64,000 nucleotides of DNA from Macrostomum hystrix (taxonomy: Eukaryota > Platyhelminthes > Macrostomidae), in contig CATNEN010000011.1 in the NCBI GenBank assembly GCA_950097015.1, forward strand, positions 2,880,501 to 2,944,500. The letters are read 5' to 3'. Shown here one piece after another: positions 1 through 11,341 of this stretch (position 1 is its first letter; each line of letters starts with the position of its first letter). The translations under genes and the position numbers were made by a program. The notes beneath the pieces are model-generated. The model did no database searches. It saw only the letters and a program-made list of their open reading frames with translations, and had not been told where the DNA came from.

Positions 1-2323
1 GTGAGCGTCAGGCATACAGTCACCGTGGCCAGGAGACCTTCGGGTACGTTGGCAACTATTATGCCAATCAGGAAGATGACAGCATCTAGCCAGTAGTACT
101 GCAGGGCGAAGGCAATGGCGAAGAACACGATGCCGAGGGTGAAGGCCACGCACATGATGATGTGAATGAAGTGCTCAATCTCAATGGCGATCGGTGTCTT
201 GCTCTCTTTTAGTCCAGATGTGAGATGGGCAATGCGACCCATCACAGTCTTGTCACCAGTGGCAACCACGATAGCTGTGCAGGTGCCTGAAACAGTTTTT
301 ATTGATTTTTAATGCTTCGTATTGTGTTTTCGTAGTAAATCTTGTGTAAGTCGACTTGGAAAGTTTTCATATTAAAAAATGCGATAGTTTACCTGAATAA
401 ATGAATTGTATGCAAACCAAAGTTAGACGACGTCGCTATTTAGAATAGAAATTACTTACAGTAGACATAGCGAAGTGAAACAACAATACAGTTTTCAGTG
501 TATATATTTGAGTTTCCACAATGATTTTATGTTATTAGCGTTTGCATTGCTAGCTATACGCTCGAATGAGTCATAAACTCAAAGCTAGTTGTAACTACTG
601 TATTGCATTCGTTTTCTATGAGAAGAAGGCTCAACCCTACAGTCATTAGAAATTGAGAGTCATAAACAGATTATGCGCGAAGATGCACAATGAGAGCGTC
701 TCCTACTCAGGAAATACAGAATACACAACTGGTGTGTTTGTGAGAAACAAGTTTGGGCCGTCTCGAGTGGAAAATTCCTAATTTCTGTTGACAAGTGATG
801 TTAGCCTCATGAGGCGAGGGCGTCATGCGAGAATGAGCTTATTTTTTCTTATAAGTCATGCGGCCCTGCACAAAATGAAACATTTATAGATAGCATTCGA
901 GCACAATGGTCTTAGTAAGCTGAGAATAGAAAGTCTCAGAACTGGCGAGGACTGGTTAGCCTTAAAATTTGTTTGTGAATTTGACTAAATGAGTTTACTG
1001 TCTCTCAGCGGCATGTTGCAGTCCATTGTCTGTGCTCAGCCTTCTTGAGCAGCGCGGCATTTGCACGCTTGACTTCGCCGCCAAGCACGATGCCTTGCAG
1101 GCGAATGCCGGGGGTATGGGCGATGAAGACAGAGATTGCTGAGAGCACAAATTCAAACCAAGCGACCTTTCTTCGACTCTTCGCTTTGGTACTTAGAACC
1201 TGCTTCGCGCAGCCACATAGAGAATCGTGCCCTAATGTGCTCATCGTGCTCAATATCTGTTTCATTAGGTATTCCAGAGCTGTGTCCCTCTGTACCCGGC
1301 TTAGCCCATTACAATTAAAAGTATCTCTCAGAAGCTAGATTGGACATACGAGCTACATACCAAGGTCGAACGATGATAGTGACGCTTATTATTAACGCTT
1401 CTCATTAGACCTTCTTTTAAAATTACTTGTGGATTCGTTAGTAAATTCTTAAATAGTATATGCGACATCAAAATTTAAATCCCACTTTACTAACATATTT
1501 CACTGATTCAAATCCTTACCTTCCACAGCATTGGTGGAGAAGAAGACGAGGTTCTTGGTCTCCAGCGGGTTGTCGTTCGTAAACTCCGGCGTCCTTGACT
1601 GCGCCTCCGACTCGCCCGTCAACGCTGAGTTGTCCACCTTGAAGCTCTGCGCGGCGATGACGCGCACATCGGCTGGGACTCGATCGCCGAGCTGGACGAA
1701 AACAATGTCTCCAAGCACAACCTCCTCGCACGGGATGTGCACCTTCTGACCATCGCGCATCACCAGAGCGTTCTGAGGCACCATCTTCTTGAAGCTGTCC
1801 ATGATCTTGGCGGACTTGGCATTCTGGTAGTATGAGAAGACTCCGGTAACAAGGACGACAAAGAGGAGCACAATGCCGAGGTACAGGTTGTCACCAGGAG
1901 GGCTGTCGGATGTTCCAAACTGAATAGCGTAGGCCAGGATACACAGCAGGGCGCCAATGATCAGCAGCAAGGAGAAGCCACCGAACATAGTCTTCACGAA
2001 CTTGATCCACTCCGGTGTCTGCTTCGGCGGAGTGAGTTCGTTTCGGCCGTACTTTACCAGACGATCAGCGGCCTCCTGGGAGGAAAGTCCGCTTTCAGTG
2101 GTCACCTGCATTCTGGCCAGCAGCTCCTGCAAGTCAATCTTGTGCTCGTCCATCTCCAGCTCCTGCTTGAGATTGTCCAACTTCTCCTTGTTTTCCGGCT
2201 TGCCCTTCTTGGATTTTTTCTCGTCCTCATTTTTCTGTGCAAAAAAAGATTTTTGTGATGTAATCAAAATGCTTTTATTGTTCTTCAGCTTATTATTGAT
2301 TTGGAACTTACCTCGTTTGCCAT
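1..2323 (-). CDS. ATP1A: Na+/K+-ATPase alpha subunit, gene A (5' part, cut by window edge)
   Basis: Catalytic alpha subunit of the plasma-membrane sodium pump (P2C-type ATPase); only the N-terminal part lies in the window. Exons on the minus strand are 2312-2323 (four codons, MANE, then a GTAAGT donor), 1520-2234 and 1-286, the last running off the edge. Splice phases match those of genes B and C. Visible parts are the N-terminal cytoplasmic segment, the TPPKQTPEW motif before M1, M1-M2, the actuator domain with LTGES, and M3-M4 with [14 protein letters not shown]. The M1-M2 loop begins with Q and ends in DN, the arrangement typical of ouabain-sensitive pumps. One oddity is the start of M3, which reads HIIMCVAF where genes B and C read HIITGVAF. 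The gene is divergently arranged with gene B, and gene conversion between them is likely because long stretches are nearly identical. The phosphorylation and N domains lie outside the window. Confidence 0.95.
1005..1265 (-). other. GC-rich unrecognised patch inside gene A intron 2
   Basis: The 1.2-kb intron between the second and third exons of gene A (287-1519) is AT-rich except for this block, which is open for 86 codons on the minus strand. I do not recognise the translation. It has no splice sites in phase with the ATPase. It may be a decayed transposon fragment. The rest of the intron shows nothing. Confidence 0.25.
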
Positions 2324-2326
2324 GCC

Positions 2327-2368
2327 CTATCCCAATGAATTAATGACTTTTTTCCAAACGGGTCTCAT
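2327..2368 (-). other. Upstream ORF in the 5' leader of gene A
   Basis: If transcription starts near 2388, the leader holds an ATG at 2368 that opens a 13-codon reading frame. It stops with TAG at 2327-2329, only three bases before the gene A start codon. Such placement could reduce or regulate initiation at the main ATG. Whether it is transcribed depends on the true start site and on any trans-splicing. Confidence 0.35.
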
Positions 2369-2416
2369 GAAGAACTGTTTCAAATTAAAGTTGTCGGCCT
2401 GTGTCTCTAGTGCCAG

Positions 2417-2424
2417 TTTATATA
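2417..2424 (-). promoter_or_regulatory. TATA box of Na+/K+-ATPase gene A, with upstream CCAAT box
   Basis: The minus strand reads TATATAAA here, about 95 bases before the gene A start codon. A CCAAT motif lies further upstream at 2454-2458 on the same strand. Transcription would be expected to start about 30 bases downstream, near 2385-2390. Gene B has a TATA box at a similar distance. The assignment rests on motif and spacing only. Confidence 0.55.
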
Positions 2425-2689
2425 GACTGAGAATTTCAAAGGCGGACCGGACCATTGGACGCCGAAATCCAGTTTTGCATGCTGTCTTGAGAGAGTTACA
2501 CCCAAAAAAAGAATTTCAAATGTCAGCTACAATGTCCATTGTAAGCGCACCTGCTCCTGCTTACCATATAGCTGCCATATATTCGGTAGCTATAATGCTT
2601 GGTCGAGCCGTTAGACAATAAACTAATCGACATGAAAGTCGAGAAAAACTTTTCGCTTTATCCAATGAAACTGCTTCCACAGCCACAGA

Positions 2690-2905
2690 ACATTAGCATC
2701 GTCGAGATATCCAACGATTCTCGTCTGGTGGCGGAAACCAACAGATTTGCACCTTTTTGCTCATAAAATTTCATATAGTAACCATTTAAACTATTATTGT
2801 TGACTTTTCATATTGAATATATTGTTACCTGTTATATTATTTAACCTTGTCTCCAGGGTCTTCGACAAGAATCGACAATGCTGAGTTTTATCTTGTAAGG
2901 CGGAA
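2690..2905. mobile_element. Foldback/MITE-like element, copy 1
   Basis: The left side has GCATCGTCGAGATATCC followed by GATTCTCGTCTGG. The right side near 2862-2895, read as reverse complement, gives AGCATTGTCGATTCTTGTCG. The same inverted ends occur around 48769-49012. The interior is AT-rich and non-coding. This is consistent with a small non-autonomous element; exact ends and target duplication are not resolved. Confidence 0.4.
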
Positions 2906-2944
2906 AAAGTAAAAGGTGGTTCAAAGCCACCAAACTGGATCTCA

Positions 2945-5900
2945 ACAGCTTCAAAGTCAACAAAACGGATGCGGTTGGGCAGCTCTGCACAGCGCAGTTC
3001 TCGAAGGAAACCTTCTAGATGCCAAGTGGCTTATTGAAACCGCAACTGCCGACGTCGATCAGTTGACCGGCCATGGATATACTTCCCTGCACTTGGCGAT
3101 TCAGCAAGGCAACGCTCCTCTGATGGAGCTACTTCTGAAGGCTCAGTCGGACCCAAGTCAGCCGGCTACTGACGGTCACACAACAGTCCAGATGGTTGTT
3201 CAAACCGGCGCTGATGAAATCCTTCAGATGCTGCTAGCAGCTGGTGCCGCCGTTGATCGGCCGCAGGCGGAACCGCCGCTGTTCATCGCCACTCTGCCTG
3301 GGCGGTTCAGAAGCTGCTCGGCTGCTCGGCTGTTGGCACGGATTTAGACCTCTGCGTGCCTAACTGTATCGCGTGACATTGGAAACAAGTTGCCGATTGC
3401 CGCAAAGATTCAACTATAAGAAGACGCACCGATAGCTGTGCTTCTAGCTGCAGCAAGCTTGGGTCATCGTGAGATTTTGACTGACTTGCTTAGACGCGGC
3501 GCCGATTTTAATCGCATGCGGCCTGCGCGAACGTGGACACATTGGAAGCGGACATCAAATCTGTGAATAAGCTCTGTTTGACAGCCCTGCATTATGACGC
3601 AGCGTATGTCGTTTTGCCAACTGCTCAAGTCTTGATTAGAAAAGGCGCAGATTTGGAAAAGGTAAACAAATCGTGTTCCGCATCTTTGGTTCTCGCAGCT
3701 TTTAAAGCACATGATGCAACGGTCAAGACTGCGGAGCCTCTACCGACCAGCCGAATGCAAATGGAGCGTCACCGTTGCTAATAGCAGCTCAGTGTGGGCA
3801 TTTGGAGCTAGTGGACACCCTGCAAGATAGCGGGACAAACACAGATCTTCAGAACAGTGCCGGCTCGTCATCGCTGCTAGTTGCAACGAAAAGCGGACGT
3901 TTAAAATTGTAGATACTCCGATTGAAAATGGAGCCAATATTGACCAGCAGAATAGCGATGGATGGCCACCGTTGCTGCTAGCAACGCAGAGAGGTCACCT
4001 GGTGGACAAGCCGATAAACTATGGCGCCAGCGTAGATCTTCAGAATAAGAATGGTTTGTCGTCGCTGCTTCTCGCAGTTCAGAATGGCAGCTTGGAGATT
4101 TCCAGGCTGCTAATCAACAAAGGAGCGAGTGTTGGGCACAAAGACGAAGTTGGGATGTCTCCGTTGCTCACAGCAGTGAATAGAAACTCGTTATCGCTGG
4201 AGCTAGCATCGATGTTCAAAACAGAGAAGGTTCATCACCACTGGTGATTGCCGGACAAAATGGTCACATTAGACTAGTGAGGAAGCTGATTAGCTGTGGA
4301 GCGAACACTGACTTGCGCAATAATCAAGGTTGGGCACCCATTCTCTGCGCCACAGAGAATGGAAATTCGATTGTGATCGAATAACTGATCGACTGTGGGG
4401 CTGATTTGAATCTCATAGATAATAGGGGAATTTCCCCATTGTATACTCGTATTTCCGCGCAAAATGGACACGTAGAAGTGTTAAGCAAGTTAATTGAATA
4501 TGGCTTCAAGACGAAGACGGTTGGTCGTCACTCCACATGGGAGTACTGAGAGGTCACTTCGACGTTGTTGTGCAGTTAATCAGCGGGGACGCCACCATTG
4601 ATCTTCAGACTAATGATCGCTGAGCAGCTTTGTACCTAGCTGCAGCACAGGACAGCTTGGCAGCAAATGCAGGGGTGGTAGACCTGCTGATTAACTCAGG
4701 ATCGAAATACGATCTGCTGAATAATGACAACCAATCACCACTGTGCATTGCCGGACTAAATGGACACCTTGTAATAGTCCATAAGCTGATAGTAATAGGT
4801 GGCGAAAGCATCAATCTGCAAGACAAAGAAGGTAAATAGGTACTCAAAACTGCAGCTCAAAATGAGCATTTTAAACGTGGTCGACAATTTGTTCAAACGT
4901 GGAGCAAGCATCGATAAGCGCGATGGAAATGGTGTGACATTGCTATACATTCGTGACCTGTTGCGAAGACATTGATGCCCCAGTCGAAGATTCATGTACT
5001 TCTAGTCCGTCAGCTTGTTTCGGTCTTTCCCCAATCCACCTGGCCGTGGAATTGGACGATTTAGAAATCATGAAGGAGATCATCAGTTGTGGAGGCAGCG
5101 TCGATGTACAGAGCAGCTCGGGCATGACTCCAGTCCATCTGGCAGGCTGTCTGGGACTCGCATATATCGCATCGGTGCTGCGACAGTCATGCGCTGACCT
5201 CACAATCCGTGACCATGATGGATTTACGGCCGCGGATCTGGCCGTGTTGAAAGGCTCCTCTGATACATACTCGGTGTTGTTTAATCATTCAAGGGCATTT
5301 CGGCAGATTTACAGCAGCGCCTTGGACTCTGGAGCAACTATAGATTCTGATTTGGTGGAGCAGCTTGTGAAGCATATCTACCTGCTCTGTTGCTTTGGCA
5401 ATGAGAGCGGCAGTCCATAATTAATTACATGTCTCTCTCGGATTTGCACTTCGATTCCTCCATCGACGAAGCCACTCTTTCGACGGAGTAAGCTCAATAT
5501 TTTGTAGCATTGCTTTTAATAATGAAAACCAAACTCAACTAATCTACAGCTGTCAAAATTATTTTTATAGCCAGGCCATGGAGGTGCTTTCACTGCAGCA
5601 CAGCCGCTGTCCTGAAGCGAGTTCTGACGCACAGAATGAACATCGAGTGCTATTTAGTCGGAAGCTTCGCCGATGGCTGGGGAAACTGCATCAGCAGAAT
5701 CTGAGAGAAGGCTTGGGGGCTTGTCGTGCAATTTACGCCATTGAGGGCCATCCTCCAAGGCACAGTGAAGTGTACACTGCCTTACGATGAGAAAGTCTGG
5801 TGAGTGTGCGCCTGCGTACGAATCTGTGTACGTGTGTGCTCAGGAGTCGCTAGCTACGGGTCTACTGTCACCAAATAATGTGCCACAGGGTTGATATAAA

Positions 5901-6840
5901 GTTTTACTATTTAACTAGGTTTTCAGCTCAATTCCACGGCCGTAAATACCGAATTTCAGCTTCCAAGCCAAACCTGGCCACATGCGGGATGACGCTAAGA
6001 AATTCCGTTGACCGAGTCAGCGCCTACGCCTGCTGCCATTATCCAGGTCCTGCATGGGCGAAGATATTAGGAGCAAAATGAAGTACGGCACCCAGTGCCG
6101 CGCCGTGGCTGCAGCCTCACCGGGCAGCGAAGGCGGCTTCATACGAATCAGTAGCACCCTGATGGAGAGGATGCTAATGTATTGGCTTACAACACTCGAC
6201 AAGGCCAGCTTTTCATAATGCTTAAGTACCTTATTAAGCGAGTCAAGGGATTGAAAACTTATCACGCTAAGAAATTAATATTCTACATGCTGGACAAGAC
6301 ACCTGCTCGAAAGTGGCAGCCTCAGAATCTGAATAACTGTTCAGACAGTCCCTGCAGCTGCTGCTGGATGCAATAACTGACCCAAGAAGCAGCGAGAACC
6401 AGTGCATGTGGCACTTCTTCATGAGGGACGCACGCCATTCACTTGCGAAAGGATCACGAAGGAAGGGCCAGAGTTGCTCGAGTTGTCAAGCAAGCGAGCT
6501 GCCGCAGCTGATGCTATAATTCGATGGTACTGTGATGAAAAACTCACCTAAAGTTATTGAGTTTCATCCGTTACTCATCATGCGAATTATAAATGAAGTC
6601 AGAGTACCCGTGTCAGAAGAAGAGCTGGAGTTCCACCAGATCTACGACGGCGTTGGAATGGCTCTGGGGCTGCTGGGTGAAGACAAGGCGAGCTCAACTA
6701 AGCAGCTCAGCTCACTACTCAGTCGGATTCCTGACTGTGCCAAAACTGCTCGAGAGGTACTCCTAATTCTGATGGAGCTCAGAGAAGGCAGATCACTGGA
6801 TAAGGTACTGGAGTCGATTGCAACAAATACGAGCGTATAA
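2945..6840 (+). pseudogene. Ankyrin-repeat / Mab-21 (cGAS-like family) protein, pseudogene
   Basis: From about 2945 to 5420 many consecutive 33-residue ankyrin repeats can be read (for example LHLAIQQGNAPLMELLLKA and SPLLIAAQCGHLELV), but only by switching frames. In-frame stops occur at 3344-3346, 4382-4384, 4621-4623 and 4837-4839, where the repeat continues after the stop. The first open stretch begins with GTG, not ATG. Downstream, 5960-6530 encodes pieces resembling the C-terminal half of the Mab-21 domain: VDRVSAYACCHYPGPAW, then ISSTLMERMLMYWL, then LKTYHAKKLIFYMLDKTPARKW, then CMWHFFMRDARHSL. These are again split by frameshifts near 6212 and 6345. A SINE lies at 5703-5884, where the nucleotidyltransferase core should be. 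A helical tail is open at 6532-6840. The parent gene was probably an ankyrin-Mab-21 fusion; Mab-21 proteins include the cGAS-like receptors. It is not functional as it stands. Confidence 0.7.
5703..5884 (+). mobile_element. SINE family 1, 5'-truncated copy
   Basis: This block matches copies at 49143-49500, 51598-51925 and 60640-60935. Shared landmarks are GAGAGAAGG, then GTGCAATTTACGCC, then GAGGGCCA, then CCAAGGCACAGTGAAGTGTA, then GATGAGAAAGTC, then TGCTCAGGAGTC, then a GGGTCTANTGTCACCAAAT end. This copy lacks the tRNA-like head and has an internal deletion after GAAAGTC. It interrupts the ankyrin/Mab-21 relic. Confidence 0.7.
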
Positions 6841-7084
6841 GCGAAGATGTTCCTTGTGCGGAATCAGAAATCGACTGGACACACGATGATAGCACAGGCT
6901 CTGTTTAAGCGCGGCATATTTTTTTAATACTTGAAGGCTCGCTGCGACTATGTTTGGAAAAAAATGACAGTAACACAGTTTATATTTACTTCCACGCTTT
7001 GATGATTTCGTTGAAGCTCGAAAACCGGAGGCTGGGTGGTGTTGAAGAAGGCGTGCTAAAAGATCTTGGCGGCGACACACAGGA

Positions 7085-7453
7085 GCAGCGATAAGGCGGC
7101 CCTTGATCAGGGAGATGATTTTGAACAGCGGGCTAGCTGGCATTGAACATATGCTTACCATATGCAAGCCAGGGTAAGTTTAGTGTACTTTTATTACCGA
7201 TTGAGATTGTGTGTACGCCTGGTCCAACTGGGGTTAGGTGTATTATTGATACATATTTTACTGAATCAATTTAACCCATGATCGATTTCAGCCAACATTA
7301 AGTCGCTTCTGCGTGAAAGCCACCTGCTCAAAGGTGAAGGAGGATGTGGTCAAGCAGAAATCATTCGCTCCAGTTGCTGATGAGCAGAGCAAGGTTGTGA
7401 AGACAATAAGTGGGTCGCTCAGTGATACGTTCAGGAGCCTCGGAAGGTTTTGA
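7085..7453 (+). pseudogene. Possible terminal exon pair of an unrecognised gene or relic
   Basis: A segment open from about 7091 ends in an AGG|GTAAGT donor at 7174. After a 118-base intron with a GATTTCAG acceptor, a 54-codon frame (7292-7453) ends in TGA. The final residues read SGSLSDTFRSLGRF, which looks like a natural C-terminus. It follows the Mab-21 relic and could be its last exons. Upstream frames are broken, so I treat it as a remnant. I do not recognise the protein. Confidence 0.3.
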
Positions 7454-7541
7454 GTAGGGACTCTTTATCCACTTAGCGTATTCAATCGCGAAAAAAAATC
7501 GTTATAAAACTCATAAAAGTCATAAAACTTGATCTCCGTTC

Positions 7542-7759
7542 TGTAAGAACTCAAGAGTCAAGCTGTGTCTGACGTGCGAAGAAAAGGTGAACCCTCCAAG
7601 TAGGGCGAGACTGTATTTATATATTTGCCTCAACGTGCCACCGATACGATCAACGTGCGCGTGGGGACATGTACATGGTAAGCGAGAGTTAGTGGAAGAT
7701 GTACATGTTAGATAGTCAGACAAACCAATACATGAGTGCTAGTGGACTACGGCATGACA
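7542..7759 (-). repeat. 3' LTR of the gypsy element (complete)
   Basis: This 218-base LTR on the minus strand begins TGTCATGCCG and ends TTCTTACA. Bases 7594-7759 are nearly identical to 10749-10912. The outer end abuts the CGTTC target duplication at 7537-7541. Confidence 0.9.
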
Positions 7760-10748
7760 GTCCTCAAGTGGATGAAAAATTTTAGGGAATAAAAAACGAA
7801 AGAAGCAGTAGCAGGCAACAGTTATTGACAGGATTGTTTTTGGAGCAGTCCTTGTAAATTCAGTCTGTAAATCAAGCAATTCAGCTTCTGCGCAGGTCGG
7901 GTTCTCTGTAGTTCCTCTCTGGGTCCTTCGCACGCCGGGGGTGGGGCCGGGCTGCGACCGGTTCCGCGAGCTCAGGGGCGTCAAGCGGTTGGAGCGGCTG
8001 CTGATCGGACTGCTCAGGCTGCCCGGGCAGCCGTTTGACCTGCGTGGCGTGCCTGCGGCAGACGATGTCGTCGCGCTGCATGAGCAGGGAGTTGCCTTGC
8101 ACCACGGATGCTGTGGTCTGAGGCTCTGAAGCATCGGTCGGCATGCCGCTTCATCGCCTCCTTGGCCCGGCTGTCGCTGTCGGCAATGGCCGCTCTAGTT
8201 GCGTTGACGGGCTGCGAGTGTCGGAGACTCGGGATCACATCGTTGATTTGCCTGCCAAATAACAGACTGGCCACGCCCGTGGAGCAGTGCGGAGTGCGTC
8301 TGTACGCTGCCAGGTACTCGTCCAGGGCCAGTGTCCAGACGATCGCTGCGCGAATAGCCTTGTTCAGCCCTTGATTGCACCGCTCCATTGGCCTGAGGGT
8401 AGAGAGGCGTGATACGATGGTGCCGTGCGCCCTGATCCATCAGGAAGCTGCTGAACTCAGCCGATGCGAAGGGTGGCCCATTGTCTGTGTTCACCTTTGT
8501 CGGCTGCCCGAAGATGCTAAACCACCGGCGTAGCACGTTGATGACGGCGGAGGCGGTGGTGCTGGCCATGACCTCAACGAGCGGGAACCTGGAGAAGTGG
8601 TCCGTACAGACGAGCAGCGACTTGCCGTTTATCGGTCCGAGGAAGTCGAGCCCCAGATCGAGCCAAGGGCCCTCCGGCGGTTCGGTCGGCTTTAGCGGCG
8701 TGGCTTTCGGCGAGGTCTCGTTGGTGCAGGTCAGGCAGCTGGAGCAGGCTGCTACGTGCGTCTCCACGGATGCTCGCATGCCTGGCCACCAGACCTTCGC
8801 TTGCAGGCGGTCGAGCGTTTTCTGACGCCCTGGTGTCCCTGGCGGGCCAGCTGCATGCACCGGTATCTCAGAGTCGTCGGCATGTACAGCTGACTGCCGC
8901 GCAGCAGCAGGCCGTTCAGCTCGGATAGTTCGTATGATACACCGTGGAGTCCCTGCAGGCGTACGTGTCACTCTTGTCCCATTGGTGGCCGCGGATGGCG
9001 TGCAGCGCTGCTTGTACCGTGCCGTCTTGGTTGGAGGCCGCCTTGATGGTGTCCAGGCTGCCGTGGCCACGTAGATCGCGTCTACGTGGCGATCGCCGCT
9101 CAGGACGGCGGTCATCACGCGCTGGAGGATCTCGGAGGCGGATGTGAAGCCCATGCAGAGCCGGCGCAGCCGCAGGAGCCCGATGGGCGAGGAGAATGTT
9201 AGCAGGTATCTGGACTCCTCGGCGACTTCAATTTGGTGGAAGGCTTTGTCGACGTCTAACTCCGAGAAATACGTCGCGCCGGCCATCTCGTCCGTCACCT
9301 CTTCGAATGTGGGTATAGGCTGCTTCTCCGGGATGACGTACTTTTTTCACCTCGCGGAAGTCCTGGGTGATGCGAACCTCACCCTGCTCGGCCTTTGGGA
9401 CTGCGACCATCCTGGAGCACCAGGCTGTTGGACCACGCACTCGTTCGACGATTCCTAGTGCCAGTTGATCTTCCAGCTCCTTGATTACTGCATTCCTTAA
9501 GTGAACGGGCACTCGGGATGGCGGCTGGCAGACTGGAATGGCATCTGGCCTGAGCCTGATAGTGACTCTAACTCCCTCCACGCATCCGATGCCTTGAAAG
9601 CAGTCGCTGAATTCCGCCAGGATTGTCTAAAGTTGCAGCTGCTTGGGCAGGTGCTGGTCCTCACTGCTGGCCGGCTTGGCTAGGCTGGCCACCACCGCAG
9701 AGTTCGTGCCGGCTTCCGGTCCGACTCTCAGCATGCCGAGCTTTGTGCTGGACGATCTTCCGAGAATCGGTGTGCAGTTGCAGTGCAGTGCAGTTGACGA
9801 TGAAATTGGCCTGCCATTCGCGGTGGTTCGCTCTGACAGTGAGCGTTGTTTGGCCAGCTGTCTTCAGCGGCTCGCTGGCACCAGCACGTTGCAGCTCGCT
9901 CCGCTGTCGATCAGTGTGCGGACTTTGCCGTTGATGCTGATGACGAACTTTGCGCTGTCGTCCTTGCCGCTGAGCGTGCAGAACACCTCGTTGGGTGGTT
10001 GGTCGGCTGGCTGGTCCTGCTCGGGCTGCAGTGCGTTGATCTTGGAGCGGCTGCTGAGGCAGGCCTTGGCCAGATGGTTGGCCTTGCCACAGCTGCTGCA
10101 TCGCTTGCCTTGCGCCCTGCTGCAGCTCCTGTGGCCCAGCTCGCTGCACCGGATGCACTTTGCGAATTGCTGCGACTCACGCGAAGGTTCCGGCAGCGGG
10201 TGGCGCTGGCGGCGCAGTTGCGCCACTTCCTCGGAGGCTGCCGCTGTCCTGGTCATGATGGCCGCCTCCTTCTCTGCTGCCTCGTGCGTCCTGGCCAGCT
10301 GCAGAGTGTCCGGCAGGCTGATGTTGGGGATGTTCAGCAGGCGCTTCCTCAGTGACTCGCTGCGACAGCTGGCCACGATTTGGTCCCTGATGAGCGACTG
10401 GCTGAGACCCTCGAACTTGCAGGCGCTCCACTTGTCTGTCCGAGGCGCTCCACAGTCTGCTGTGCCAAGCGTCTATGGATTCGCCTTCTGATCCTGGAGA
10501 CAGAGGCGAAACTGATATCGAATGAGGACGATGTCGTCGCGGCCTTGGAAATGCGTGCTGAACTGCGCGATCAGCTGGTCGACCGTGGGCTCGGCTGCGG
10601 GCTCGCCTTCTGATGGCTGCGACTAGGTCGCGATCTCGCTGTACAGGTCGCTCACTTCTTTGCCTGCCGTATACAGAAGGATCTGGCGTTTCTGCGTCTC
10701 GTCTTTGATGCCGATTGCCGCCAGATACCGCAGAAAGTTGGTCGACCA

Positions 10749-10912
10749 CTCCAAGTAGGGCGAGACTGTATATATATTTGCCTCAACGTGCCACCGATAC
10801 GATCGACGTGCGCGTGGGGGCATGTACATGGTAAGCGAGAGTTAGTGGTAGATGTACATGTTAGATAGTCAGACAAACCAATACATGAGTGCTAGTGGAC
10901 TACGGCATGACA
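10749..10912 (-). repeat. 5' LTR of the gypsy element (3' portion deleted)
   Basis: Only the first 164 bases of this LTR remain. At 10749 it joins directly to gag coding sequence, so the rest of the LTR, the primer-binding site and the gag start were lost in one deletion. The outer end abuts CGTTC at 10913-10917. Confidence 0.88.
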
Positions 10913-11341
10913 CGTTCATTTTCTACTCGGGGGTGAAAACTATTTTTTAATATTCTTTAAACTAATCAAAGCTTGTAATTTAATTTATTCTTTATTAGGC
11001 GCAGTAGACAACTATAAACCATTTTTTCTAGTTCAGTGCGAGAAAAAAACTTAACCTTTTTACAACGCTATTAAACCTGCTTCTGAATTGCTAAAAAAAT
11101 TTAAGTTATAAAGTGTAAGCGTTTTTTTAAATCAATGCTACTTTAAGTAGACAGTAGCAAAACGCTAGAACAAGATGTCTAGGTTATGCTTCTGGAAAAT
11201 TAAGCCGTGTAGCATTTTTTATAGCACCAAAATATTTCAAAAAACTTTTTTGCGGAATTCCGCTGCAATGCCTTTTAAACTGCCTTAGGTAGTTTATGTG
11301 GTCCCTGCAACCAGATGCTAAAGAGCAAACTGATCGAAACT

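Larger units (their letters stand above)
7542..10912 (-). mobile_element. Ty3/gypsy LTR retrotransposon, internally deleted and degenerate
   Basis: On the minus strand, from right to left, one reads gag remnants (10760-9900), two CCHC-type zinc knuckles in the order CIRCSELGHRSC and CSSCGKANHLAKAC, an aspartic protease core LIDSGAS, reverse transcriptase (IKELEDQLALGIVERV, then ITQDFREVKK, then YFSELDVDKAFHQIEV), and integrase with a Zn-binding HHCC region (LQAKVWWPGMRAS, CSSCLTC) and a catalytic core (DHFSRFPLVEV, VNTDNGPPFAS). Frameshifts interrupt the polyprotein. The catalytic YxDD part of RT and most of RNase H are missing. The element is bounded by TG...CA LTRs, and CGTTC is directly repeated at 7537-7541 and 10913-10917. 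It cannot transpose by itself. Confidence 0.93.

Noticed and set aside
1170-1240. SINE family 1 relic in gene A intron (CGCAGCCACATAGAGAA)
   Set aside because: Only one short word matches the SINE and no adjacent landmark follows, so it may be chance.
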